This document shows, one piece after another, positions 7,674-15,040 of a DNA stretch of 40,460 bases (positions within the stretch are counted from its first letter, which is position 1; every line of letters begins with the position of its first letter). This DNA comes from an uncultured Clostridia bacterium (lineage in GTDB: Bacteria; Bacillota; Clostridia; TANB77; CAG-508). A model generated the notes under the pieces. That model worked only from the letters and a program-made list of their open reading frames with translations. It searched no databases and was not told where the DNA came from. The stretch lies in contig CALXJU010000011.1 in NCBI GenBank assembly GCA_944388705.1, positions 1 through 40,460 of the forward strand, read 5' to 3'. Both the position numbers and the translations under genes were made by a program.

Positions 7674-8068
7674 TTGCTTTTATAATAATTTGCTACGTTT
7701 ATTGGTGGTAATATTAATGTTGGTATATTAGAATTAGCTGTATAGGTTGAAATGATAGCTCTTATATATGGATACAATAATGCTATACCATTAATTTCAA
7801 ATCTTTCAATATCTTCCCCTTCGGTTTCAAAATTTCCTTCAAGAATTACTTTAATATAAAATGGATAATTTTTTTCTTCTGCTTCTTTAAAGACTTCAAC
7901 TTCTAGTATTATTTTCATATCATTATCTTTTTTTACTGTTTTATGTTTTATATCAAAAGCAACATCAACTGGGCTTCCATCACTTTCAAAATTATCATTA
8001 CGTCTTAGTATTACTTCTTTAACTTTATAGTCAATAAATATTAACTTACTTTTTATTTCATTTGACAT
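7664..8068 (-). CDS. SecB-like chaperone of a toxin-antitoxin-chaperone (TAC) system
   Basis: A 134-residue protein with the SecB fold signature. The N-terminal strand region (KLIFIDYKVKEVILRRN) is followed by an FDIKHK/ILEVEVF strand pair, then the diagnostic C-terminal part FEINGIALLYPYIRAIIS, STYTANSNIPTLILPPINV. The last phrase corresponds to the YAR/LPPI region conserved between SecB and TAC-associated SecB-like proteins. Firmicutes normally lack housekeeping SecB, so a dedicated chaperone is expected. In known TAC modules the chaperone binds the aggregation-prone antitoxin and protects it from degradation. Here it is the last gene of three, with its ATG overlapping the antitoxin stop codon (TAATG), and the operon ends in a strong terminator inside its stop codon. 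Confidence 0.85.
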   Translation of the reverse strand: MSNEIKSKLIFIDYKVKEVILRRNDNFESDGSPVDVAFDIKHKTVKKDNDMKIILEVEVFKEAEEKNYPFYIKVILEGNFETEGEDIERFEINGIALLYPYIRAIISTYTANSNIPTLILPPINVANYYKSKKN

Positions 8069-8361
8069 TATGCTGCATCCTCCAATTCTATAATTTTAAT
8101 CATATCTACATTTCTATTCTTTTTCTGATAATTATCCTTTAAGTACATTTTACTTTCATATATTTGTGCTTCGTCATCTGCTACTTCTACTTCAATAAAA
8201 TCTAGTGGGTTTTCATTATCTAGATTTTTATCAACAACAATTCTGTATGCATATTGCTCGTCAATAGCATACTTTTTTAAGCTTTCTATAATTTCTTCTT
8301 CTGTCTTACTATCTAACCATTTTAAAAATTCTTCTTCAAAATTTTCATCTTCAAATCTCAT
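8068..8361 (-). CDS. Probable antitoxin of the TAC system (middle gene)
   Basis: A 97-residue acidic protein starting MRFEDENFEEEFLKWL. The ATG at 8361 is preferred over an upstream GTG (8370) because AAAGGTGAG lies 5 bases before it. It has no visible DNA-binding motif. The C-terminal part (about 60-97) alternates basic and hydrophobic residues and ends in DMIKIIELEDAA. By analogy with TAC antitoxins this end could be the chaperone-addiction segment, and the final Ala-Ala resembles ssrA-type degrons read by ClpXP. Both points are inference. The gene overlaps the toxin stop by 11 nt and the chaperone start by 1 nt, so the three are translationally coupled. Assignment as antitoxin rests on position. 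Confidence 0.7.
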   Translation of the reverse strand: MRFEDENFEEEFLKWLDSKTEEEIIESLKKYAIDEQYAYRIVVDKNLDNENPLDFIEVEVADDEAQIYESKMYLKDNYQKKNRNVDMIKIIELEDAA

Positions 8362-9016
8362 AATACTCACCTTTATTTACTATTTTTATTAATTTTCTAA
8401 TGTCATCATATTCTTTTTGATATTCATTTTTATTTTCATCTATTATTCCAATAACATTTTTATCTTTTACACAAATATACCTCTGTTTAATTTCATATAT
8501 TATTCTAGTCTTGTCAAAAACAATATTTTCTTTCCCTTTATATTGTATATTTCTAGTAATTCTATCAAATGTTTTAATTACAACTTTATATTTACATCCA
8601 GGTAATTCATTCAACATATAGTCTATAATGAACCCATCTCTATAATTTATTTTTTTAAAAACTTGATTATCTTTTACTTTATTATAAATTTTTTCCCACG
8701 CCCAAATAAATTTTGATAACATAATAATTTCATCTAAATTAAGTATATCCTTTTTAGGACATTTTATAACTGTTTCTAAAATAGCATAATTTTTTGTTAA
8801 ATTTTTATATGATATTGGTTGATTTATTTGTTTGTTTTCATTATATTTTTTAATATTATACTCTAATGCATTTGTATATCTATCGTAAAAATATTTTCCT
8901 TTTCCTAACCATTCTTCCTCACCAATAGAATCATCTATACTTTGTGTTAATATTATATCTTTAGCTGAATCTCTTGTAGTTCCATGATATCCTACCATCA
9001 TATCTTCTTCATCCAT
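8351..9016 (-). CDS. ADP-ribosyltransferase-like toxin of a CmdTAC-type TAC system
   Basis: A 221-residue protein. The N-terminus has VGYHGTTRDSAKDII (residues 8-22) followed by EEWLGKGKYFYDRYTNALEY (about 34-53). The HGT motif with a later GxYFY matches the H-Y arrangement of PARP/diphtheria-type ADP-ribosyltransferases, where the His and Tyr hold NAD+. The C-terminal region ends in a beta strand (FDKTRIIYEIKQRYICV). A catalytic Glu cannot be placed with certainty. The gene is first in a toxin, small acidic protein, SecB-like chaperone operon. This matches E. coli CmdTAC, a phage-defence system in which CmdT ADP-ribosylates mRNA after the chaperone-stabilised antitoxin is lost. RBS AGGAG is 6 bases before the ATG, and a good promoter lies at 9126-9155. 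Confidence 0.75.
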   Translation of the reverse strand: MDEEDMMVGYHGTTRDSAKDIILTQSIDDSIGEEEWLGKGKYFYDRYTNALEYNIKKYNENKQINQPISYKNLTKNYAILETVIKCPKKDILNLDEIIMLSKFIWAWEKIYNKVKDNQVFKKINYRDGFIIDYMLNELPGCKYKVVIKTFDRITRNIQYKGKENIVFDKTRIIYEIKQRYICVKDKNVIGIIDENKNEYQKEYDDIRKLIKIVNKGEYYEI

Positions 9017-9125
9017 GTCTGCTCCTAATATATTCTATTATTTTATTTTTAGAACAATATAATTTTTATATTCTATATTATATCATAAAATTTACATAAT
9101 ATCAAATTTTACATTATTCAAACAC

Positions 9126-9155
9126 TTTATACCACTTTTTTCCACTCCTTGTCAA
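9126..9155 (-). promoter_or_regulatory. Promoter of the TAC operon
   Basis: Perfect TTGACA (9150-9155) and TATAAA (9126-9131) are 18 bases apart, with TG one base before the -10. A second TATAAT lies at 9077-9082. The promoter is downstream of the phage late terminator (9329-9356), so the cassette can be expressed in the lysogen independently. The rest of 9017-9328 shows no open frame. Confidence 0.7.
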
Positions 9156-9328
9156 TACATTTTTCTAAACTTTCACAATTTCCTTTTTTTATAAATTCCT
9201 TTTTTTTAGTGGGGAAAACTCAAAAATTCCCGAAAAAATCGACCTTTTAGAATCCAAAATAAGCACTTTTTAATTTTAATTAATATACTTATATGCCTTG
9301 ATTTTAGTGAATTTAAGCACAAAAAAAG

Positions 9329-9356
9329 AGCTAGACTAGAATAATCTAATCTAGCT
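9329..9356 (-). terminator. Terminator of the phage late (lysis) transcript
   Basis: A 12-bp stem with one G-T pair (AGCTAGACTAGA/TCTAATCTAGCT), followed on the minus strand by CTTTTTTT, directly after the endolysin stop codon. Confidence 0.85.
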
Positions 9357-9362
9357 TGATTT

Positions 9363-10301
9363 TTATATTTTTTGATTTACAATTTTTTGGATTGCATTAT
9401 AATCATAGCCTGCCTGTGCAAGTTTGTCTTTTCTTTCTTGTCCGTTTCCCCATAAACCTTTTATAACTTCATTTGCTATTTCTTCATTTGATTTTTTGTT
9501 TGAAGTATTTGCTCCTAATTTTTCGTTTACTTTATTTTGAACTTCCTGATAATTGTAACCTGCACTTTCTAAGTTAATTTTTCTATCATTACCATTACCC
9601 CACTTACCTGCAATTACTTCATCTGCAATTGTATCAATAGATTTTTGTGTTGTAGTAGTAGTCTTCCCTGTTAATTTTTGGTTTACTAATGCTTGTACAT
9701 CATTATAATTATAACCTGCATTTGTTAGTGCTTTTTTTCTATCTTCTCCATTACCCCATTTACCTGCAATTACCTCATCTGCTATAGTATTTAAATTTTT
9801 CAATGAATTATTTGTATTTTCTCCTAAATAACTTCTAATTTTATTTAAGAATCTTTCCCAACCTAAATCTAAAGTTCTATGTGGGCAATATTTATTCGCA
9901 AAATCTTGGTGTTTCTTTACCTTGTCTATTCCCCAACCTTTTTCTTTTAATTTAGAAGCTATAAATTCTGCTGCATTTTCCTCCGCTTTATCAAATCTTT
10001 CTCCACCAGATTCAGAATAACATATCTCTATAGCTATTCCTTTTCTATTTCCTTGTCCTTCTCCGCCATCTCCTGCATGCCATGCATTTCTATTTTCTGG
10101 TATTCCTTGTACTATTTCTACATTATCTACTGCATAATGGAAAGATGCTTTATTATCATTTCTTTTCATATATGCTATTTCATTTTCCGCACTTGCGTCA
10201 TTTGCTGTGTTATGTACTACTATAAATTCTGGATTCATTTCATAAGGACATTTTATTGAATATTTACTAGTATCTACTAGATTTTGTCTTATATTTACCA
10301 T
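9363..10301 (-). CDS. Endolysin: N-acetylmuramoyl-L-alanine amidase with three CW_7 repeats
   Basis: A 312-residue lytic enzyme. Residues 1-155 are an Amidase_2 (T7-lysozyme/PGRP fold) domain with zinc ligands His30 (VVHNT), His131 and Cys139, and the accompanying Tyr56 and Lys137 (HQDFANKYCPH). It cleaves the bond between N-acetylmuramic acid and L-alanine. Residues about 168-312 hold three Cpl-7-like CW_7 cell-wall-binding repeats, each with the core IADEVIAGKWGNGxDRK followed by AGYNYxxVQ; the third varies. There is no signal peptide, so export depends on the holin encoded just upstream (10303-10650). AAGGAGG precedes the ATG. It is the last gene of the late transcript and is followed by a strong terminator. 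Confidence 0.95.
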   Translation of the reverse strand: MVNIRQNLVDTSKYSIKCPYEMNPEFIVVHNTANDASAENEIAYMKRNDNKASFHYAVDNVEIVQGIPENRNAWHAGDGGEGQGNRKGIAIEICYSESGGERFDKAEENAAEFIASKLKEKGWGIDKVKKHQDFANKYCPHRTLDLGWERFLNKIRSYLGENTNNSLKNLNTIADEVIAGKWGNGEDRKKALTNAGYNYNDVQALVNQKLTGKTTTTTQKSIDTIADEVIAGKWGNGNDRKINLESAGYNYQEVQNKVNEKLGANTSNKKSNEEIANEVIKGLWGNGQERKDKLAQAGYDYNAIQKIVNQKI

Positions 10302-10302
10302 T

Positions 10303-10650
10303 TTATTTTTCCTCCTTATCTTTTAATATATCCCCTAATTTTCCCAAATCTAAGCCTGCTTTTTTAAAGTTTTCTAGTATAGACATAAATTCCATTGCAC
10401 AAATATAAATTGTTATTACTTGTGCTATAAAATTCAAATTAAATGCATATTGTATTACATATCCTATTATTATTGCTAAAATTAAAAGAAGCTTATGTAA
10501 AAGCCCCTCTCTCATCACTTTACTGTCTACATTCTTATTTATTACTGCTTGTATAAATCCTGTTGCTATATCTAATCCACTAAATATTAGTGGTGTTATT
10601 ATTTGCCATATTATATTGCTAAATGTTAATGTTTTTATTATTTCTTCCAT
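10303..10650 (-). CDS. Phage holin (Phage_holin_4/TcdE-like)
   Basis: A 115-residue protein with about three hydrophobic segments (residues 10-30, 45-65, 70-92). It has the family pattern SGLDIATGFIQAVINKNVDSKVMREGLLHK between the first two and a charged C-terminal tail (GKLGDILKDKEEK). It forms membrane lesions that release the endolysin. The upstream GTG at 10668 is rejected as start, since AAAGGAAG sits 7 bases before the ATG at 10650. It lies two bases from the endolysin start, the usual holin-lysin pairing. Confidence 0.88.
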   Translation of the reverse strand: MEEIIKTLTFSNIIWQIITPLIFSGLDIATGFIQAVINKNVDSKVMREGLLHKLLLILAIIIGYVIQYAFNLNFIAQVITIYICAMEFMSILENFKKAGLDLGKLGDILKDKEEK

Positions 10651-10664
10651 TAAAAATCTTCCTT

Positions 10665-10754
10665 TCACATAAATAAATTCAATATAAAAAGTAATACCAT
10701 TATTAGTATTACTTTCAATATTATTATTATTAATTTAATTATTATCTTCTTCAT
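10665..10754 (-). CDS. Possible 29-residue hydrophobic peptide upstream of the holin
   Basis: A minimal frame (ATG at 10754) encodes a Lys-flanked run of Ile, Leu, Val and Met (MKKIIIKLIIIILKVILIM...) able to span the membrane once. The RBS is weak (AGTAGGT), and a hairpin with a T tail (10690-10713) lies inside it, so it may be an accident of AT-rich sequence. If real, its site just before the holin suggests a lysis accessory peptide. Confidence 0.25.
   Translation of the reverse strand: MKKIIIKLIIIILKVILIMVLLFILNLFM
10690..10713 (-). terminator. Hairpin between the BspA-like gene and the lysis genes
   Basis: AGTAATAC/GTATTACT, loop of 8, followed on the minus strand by TTTTTATA. It could partly separate lysis from tail expression. 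Confidence 0.5.
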
Positions 10755-10765
10755 TTTTTTACCTA

Positions 10766-11851
10766 CTATGTTTTTATAACTACATTTGTTAAATCATTTC
10801 TTACATTTAATACAAAATCTTTTGCTGTTTGGTCTTTTACATATATTAAACAATTTTTAGGGATATTTAAAAACATAGCGGTTGTATCAGTCACATTAGT
10901 AAAGTTAAAATTACTAATATCCAATTCTTCTAAATTAAAACAGTTTCTAAACATTCCATACATATTTGTTACACTATCTGTGTTAAAATTACTTAAGTCT
11001 AATGTGGTTAAACTTGAACAATAAGAAAAAGTATCTCCCATATCTGTTACATTACTTGTATTAAAACTACTTAAGTTTAATGTTGTTAATTTAGAACATG
11101 CTACAAACATATTATTTATACTTGTTACGTTGCTTGTATTAAAATTGTTTAAATTTAATGTTGTAATTTTAGAACAATTGCCGAACATAGAAGACATATT
11201 TGTTACACTACTTGTATTAAAACTACTTAAATCTAGATTTGTTAATTGGTCACAATAATAAAACATGTTATTCATGTCCGTAACTTTACTTGTATTGAAA
11301 TTTTTTAATTTTAAACTTGTTAGTGTCCTACAATAAGCAAACATATTATTCATATTTGTTACATTGCCTGTATTAAAACTACTTAAATCTAGACTTGTTA
11401 ATTTGTCACAATAATAAAACATATACCCCATAAATATCGCATTACTCGTATTAAAATTATTTAAATTTAACAAACTTAAATTTCCGCAGAAAAAGAACAT
11501 ACTGCTCATATCTGTTATATTCCTTGTATTAAAATTGCTTAAATCTAGTTCAATTAAATTTTCACTATCACGAAATAATGAATTTCCTGTACCTCCTAGA
11601 CAGTCTATTCCACCGTAAGAAATTATTTTGCATTTTTTATAATTACTTACATAGCCTCTTACTATATTTCTAAAATTATTTGCATTTAATATTTCTTCAC
11701 TATGTGATACGTCAGAGGTATCTGTATATTGTAATAAAAAATGTGGTGTTACTTTTTCATAAAATTTAACTCCATTTTTCATTAATCCATTTACTTCGCT
11801 CCCATTTACATAAACTTTGAAGAATATTTTTTTGTTTTTTATAGTGTTCAT
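10766..11851 (-). CDS. BspA-like (DUF285) leucine-rich repeat protein, phage tail associated
   Basis: A 361-residue protein. After about 90 residues with no obvious family, about ten copies of a 23-residue repeat follow, with consensus LDLSSFNTSNVTNMxxMFxxCxxLT, ending near residue 345. This is the DUF285/BspA repeat found in surface-binding proteins of gut bacteria and in some phage structural proteins. There is no signal peptide, which fits a virion rather than a secreted protein. The ATG at 11851 is preferred over 11866 because TAGGAGG lies 5 bases upstream. The RBS overlaps the end of the restored fibre reading frame, so the gene is coupled to the fibre. It probably helps adsorption to the host surface. 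Confidence 0.82.
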   Translation of the reverse strand: MNTIKNKKIFFKVYVNGSEVNGLMKNGVKFYEKVTPHFLLQYTDTSDVSHSEEILNANNFRNIVRGYVSNYKKCKIISYGGIDCLGGTGNSLFRDSENLIELDLSNFNTRNITDMSSMFFFCGNLSLLNLNNFNTSNAIFMGYMFYYCDKLTSLDLSSFNTGNVTNMNNMFAYCRTLTSLKLKNFNTSKVTDMNNMFYYCDQLTNLDLSSFNTSSVTNMSSMFGNCSKITTLNLNNFNTSNVTSINNMFVACSKLTTLNLSSFNTSNVTDMGDTFSYCSSLTTLDLSNFNTDSVTNMYGMFRNCFNLEELDISNFNFTNVTDTTAMFLNIPKNCLIYVKDQTAKDFVLNVRNDLTNVVIKT

Positions 11852-11859
11852 ATTTCCTC

Positions 11860-12058
11860 CTACCAATAATATATATTATTAGGATTTTGTTGACTCAAAG
11901 TAATAGCTTCTTCTTCTGTTGTTGCTTGTATAACACTTACACTTGTTCCAGTTTCTCCTTGTTCACCTTGTGGCCCTTTTAATCCTTCTAATTGTTCTGG
12001 AGTAAAATCAGAATACTTAAATGCTTCACCTTTATCTCCTTGTTCGCCTTTTTCTCCG
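11860..12058 (-). pseudogene. Detached C-terminal end of the collagen-like fibre (frame-shifted)
   Basis: In the +1 frame relative to the upstream fibre gene the sequence continues [20 protein letters not shown], then collagen triplets and [19 protein letters not shown] before a TAG at 11860. It has no start codon or RBS of its own. The triplet pattern continues exactly if one C (12058 on the plus strand reads G) is removed. It is therefore the original end of the fibre protein, cut off by a one-base insertion, or reached by ribosomal frameshifting. Confidence 0.75.
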
Positions 12059-14473
12059 CTTCTCTCCCTTATAGTAAGTCCAATACTCTACATCTAATGT
12101 AGCCAAATTGTTATCTACTACTATATTTGTTATATTCTTGTATGTATTTATTTTTTTCGCTTCTTTTTGCTCTTCTGTTAGTTCTAGGTCTAGTGGGGTA
12201 GATAATTGGTAATATGCAATTAACGGTGTTCCTGCATTATATTTGTTTTGCAAAAATGTCTTAAATGATTCTACCGTATTTCCACCTATTATACTGTTTT
12301 CTACTTTTATATTTATAGAATTTCCTGCAGAACTTATAAATGTTCCATCTTCTGTAAAAGATTGTTGGTATTTAAACATATTACATTTTACTTGTCCTCT
12401 ATATTTAGCACCTGTTATATTTAAGAAAAACATTGTATAGTTTTCGCTGGAATAAGATGTACTTTTATTCCAGTTTTCATTTCCTGTTGCTAGTAACTTA
12501 TTCCAACCATGATGTTCTACATCTTCTATATAATCTCCTTCTAGCATTTCTTGTTGTATTGGCATTATTTTGGTTTGTTGCTCATGTTCGACTATATCCG
12601 TAGCTGTCTTTCCTTCTTCTATTTGTACTATTAAATCATCTATAGTCTCTTCTCCAACTAAATCACATCTTACTCTTAAATATGCAATATCTCCATTTGT
12701 TATAGTGTAAGTTTTTTGGCCTGTAAAAGAAGCATAACCTATATAGTTTTTATCTATATCATATAATCTTATATTTAAAGAATTAGTTAATGTCTTGTTT
12801 ACACTCCATACATAAGTTACTCCATTTTTTACTCTAATATAATTGCTTCTAAAAACTTTTGTTGCAGCATTCTCTGTTCCTGTAGTAGGATTAATATCTC
12901 CTAGTTCTATTTCTGCTAAATTCTTATTTATTACATCTATCTCTACACTTCCCATATTATATGGAGAATAAGGGGTTGCTTGGTTGCCTTCTTCTATTTT
13001 TACATCTAAAGCATTTATAGGTGCTGCAAATCTTATATATTTTGCATTTTCAGGCTTTGTAATTGTATAAGGTGCTTTATTATTATCTTTTCCAGAAAGA
13101 AATGTTTTGTTTACATCATAAAATGCATATCCTCTGGTATTAGAATCATTCGTGTAATTTATAGTATATTCATTTTCTATTAACTCTATATAATCACTTA
13201 TTTTACTTACTTGAGAACTTCCAGTTGTTCCTGTATCTCCATCAAGATATTTATTTTTTTCTGCGGTCTCTTCATTATAAAAATTTACATTACTTCCTAC
13301 TGTTTCTATCTTGCTTGGGTATTCTGGAGAAGGCATTACTCCGTATTGTTCAAAATCACTTTGGTCTGTATTAGCCCATATTTTTACTACTGCATTTTCA
13401 AAAACAGCATCTTGATGTATCCATAAACTAGATTTTTTTGTATCTTCTGATGGAGTATAATTAGTAAAATTACTTTTATTTAACCATGTTGTACCATTAA
13501 AACTTAAAAATACATTAGAGCCAGTTATATTTCCACTTACTAATTCAAACTTTTCATAATAAGTAGTACCATTTTTTAATGTTATTTCCTCAAAATTTAA
13601 ACTAAATCCTCCTGTTCCATTTATTGTTAATGTTCCATCTGCATTTACTGTTACTTTACTGTTTTGCTCTACATTAAAATTTAATAGATTATTTCCTTCT
13701 CTTGTCTCTTGTTTATCTCCTCCGTTTAATCTAAATTTTTTCAATGGATATTCTCCGCACTCATCTAGTAATAACGGATTTCCTAAAGTCTTTTTACTTG
13801 ATTCTGGTTTATCACCTTTAGGTCCTTGTTCTCCAGTATCTCCCTTTGAACCTTTTGAACCGTTTTTTACTTTAAAAGTTGATTGCGTTCCATCTGTTAG
13901 TGTTATTGTTGTAATATTTTCTCCTTTATCTTCGTTAGAAGTAGTAGTTTGTTCTACACTACTTATACCTGTTCCTGTTTCTCCTTTTGATCCTCTTGAA
14001 CCGTTTTTTACTTTAAAAGTTGATTGTGTTCCATCATCTAAACTAATTGTTATTATATTTTCTCCTTCATCTTCCTCAGATGTAGTAGTTTGTTGTATAT
14101 TAGTTATACTTATTCCTGTATCTCCTTTAACTCCTTGTACTCCCTGTTCACCTTTTGAACCTTTTGAACCGTTTTTTATCTTTACTGTTGACTCTGTTCC
14201 ATCACTTAGTGTTATAGTTACAATATTTTCTCCATCATCTTCATTTGAAATAGTAGTTTGCTGAACGTTGCTTATACTTGTTCCTGTATCTCCTTTCGGT
14301 CCTTGTGGTCCAGTTTCGCCCTGAATACCTTGTTCTCCTTGTTCACCTTTTGGGCCCTGTATACCTTGCTCGCCCTGTGGTCCCTGTGGACCAGTTTCTC
14401 CCTTTAAAAAGTCAGGAAGTACTTCTACTTCTAATTCTTCGTTTTCTAAAATTACATCTATTCCTTGTTCCAT
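12032..14473 (-). CDS. Collagen-like phage tail fibre, shifted at its C-terminus
   Basis: An 813-residue protein. Residues about 24-75 are Gly-X-Y triplets ([16 protein letters not shown] type). Residues about 75-225 are three ~50-residue repeats, each with QQTTxSxEDxGENIxTITLxDGTxST and returning to KNGSKGSKG triplets. The rest (about 230-800) is beta-rich and Asn/Thr-rich, with two or more carbohydrate-binding-like modules ([28 protein letters not shown]). Collagen triplets form trimeric rods, so this is probably the trimeric receptor-binding fibre. The last residues (KRRKRRTRR) are a sequence-shift artefact; the true end lies in another frame at 11860-12058. Its start overlaps the preceding stop (TAATG). 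Confidence 0.85.
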   Translation of the reverse strand: MEQGIDVILENEELEVEVLPDFLKGETGPQGPQGEQGIQGPKGEQGEQGIQGETGPQGPKGDTGTSISNVQQTTISNEDDGENIVTITLSDGTESTVKIKNGSKGSKGEQGVQGVKGDTGISITNIQQTTTSEEDEGENIITISLDDGTQSTFKVKNGSRGSKGETGTGISSVEQTTTSNEDKGENITTITLTDGTQSTFKVKNGSKGSKGDTGEQGPKGDKPESSKKTLGNPLLLDECGEYPLKKFRLNGGDKQETREGNNLLNFNVEQNSKVTVNADGTLTINGTGGFSLNFEEITLKNGTTYYEKFELVSGNITGSNVFLSFNGTTWLNKSNFTNYTPSEDTKKSSLWIHQDAVFENAVVKIWANTDQSDFEQYGVMPSPEYPSKIETVGSNVNFYNEETAEKNKYLDGDTGTTGSSQVSKISDYIELIENEYTINYTNDSNTRGYAFYDVNKTFLSGKDNNKAPYTITKPENAKYIRFAAPINALDVKIEEGNQATPYSPYNMGSVEIDVINKNLAEIELGDINPTTGTENAATKVFRSNYIRVKNGVTYVWSVNKTLTNSLNIRLYDIDKNYIGYASFTGQKTYTITNGDIAYLRVRCDLVGEETIDDLIVQIEEGKTATDIVEHEQQTKIMPIQQEMLEGDYIEDVEHHGWNKLLATGNENWNKSTSYSSENYTMFFLNITGAKYRGQVKCNMFKYQQSFTEDGTFISSAGNSINIKVENSIIGGNTVESFKTFLQNKYNAGTPLIAYYQLSTPLDLELTEEQKEAKKINTYKNITNIVVDNNLATLDVEYWTYYKGEKRRKRRTRR

Positions 14474-14838
14474 TATTCATTCACCTCCCAAGTAACTTCA
14501 GAGGTTATTGTTATCGTACCTTCAATTAATGTTTTTACATATACCTTAGGATTAGTTGCTTTTAGTTGTATATCGTACACATAATCTTGATAATTTAGAT
14601 TATTTGTATCATCAGGTTCCATTGTTATATGGTAATACCCATCTTCTCCTAACTCAATCCCATTGTTTAAGGTTTTTTGAAGTACAAAATTGCTAGTATT
14701 AGAATCTGTTTTTAAAGTAAAATATAATTGAACATCATCTGTTATATTTATTACATTACCATTCGAATCTAACACTCTAAACTTCTTTAATTGATATGTA
14801 TCTCCTCGCCTTATTTCATAATCAACTGTTTTTATCAT
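14473..14838 (-). CDS. Baseplate/fibre-attachment protein (BppU-N-like)
   Basis: A 121-residue all-beta protein opening MIKTVDYEIRRGDTYQLKKF. It contains the pattern RGDT...LxDSNGNVINITDDVQLYFTLK...GYYHITMEPDDTNNL...YVYDIQL typical of small Ig-like proteins at the base of receptor-binding fibres in Gram-positive phages. The role as adaptor between the tail and the fibre encoded immediately downstream is inferred from this pattern and the 1-nt overlap. A good RBS (AGGAGG) precedes its ATG. Confidence 0.65.
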   Translation of the reverse strand: MIKTVDYEIRRGDTYQLKKFRVLDSNGNVINITDDVQLYFTLKTDSNTSNFVLQKTLNNGIELGEDGYYHITMEPDDTNNLNYQDYVYDIQLKATNPKVYVKTLIEGTITITSEVTWEVNE

Positions 14839-14847
14839 AATTTCCTC

Positions 14848-15018
14848 CTATTTTTTTAATTCCTGTATTTCAGTATTAATTTTGTCTACTAAACTATCTA
14901 AATAGTCATATATCTTTATATTGTCTAAATCATATCTTCTTATTAATTCTGATATAGTTTGAGGCTGTTTTTTGTCTTGATTGTTTATTTTTTGTGGTCT
15001 TTTTGGTTTTTCTATCAT
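14848..15018 (-). CDS. Small phage protein of unknown function
   Basis: A 56-residue protein starting MIEKPKRPQKINNQDKK. The ATG at 15018 has TAGGAGG 5 bases upstream; a longer frame to 15093 overlaps the upstream gene and has no RBS. The N-terminal third is basic and proline-containing, and the rest (ISELIRRYDLDNIKIYDYLDSLVDKINTEIQELKK) is helical and could form a coiled coil. It lies between the giant virion protein and the adaptor, so a structural or assembly role is likely. Family not recognised. Confidence 0.6.
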   Translation of the reverse strand: MIEKPKRPQKINNQDKKQPQTISELIRRYDLDNIKIYDYLDSLVDKINTEIQELKK

Positions 15019-15040
15019 TTTTCCTCCTAAAAAAGAAGAG

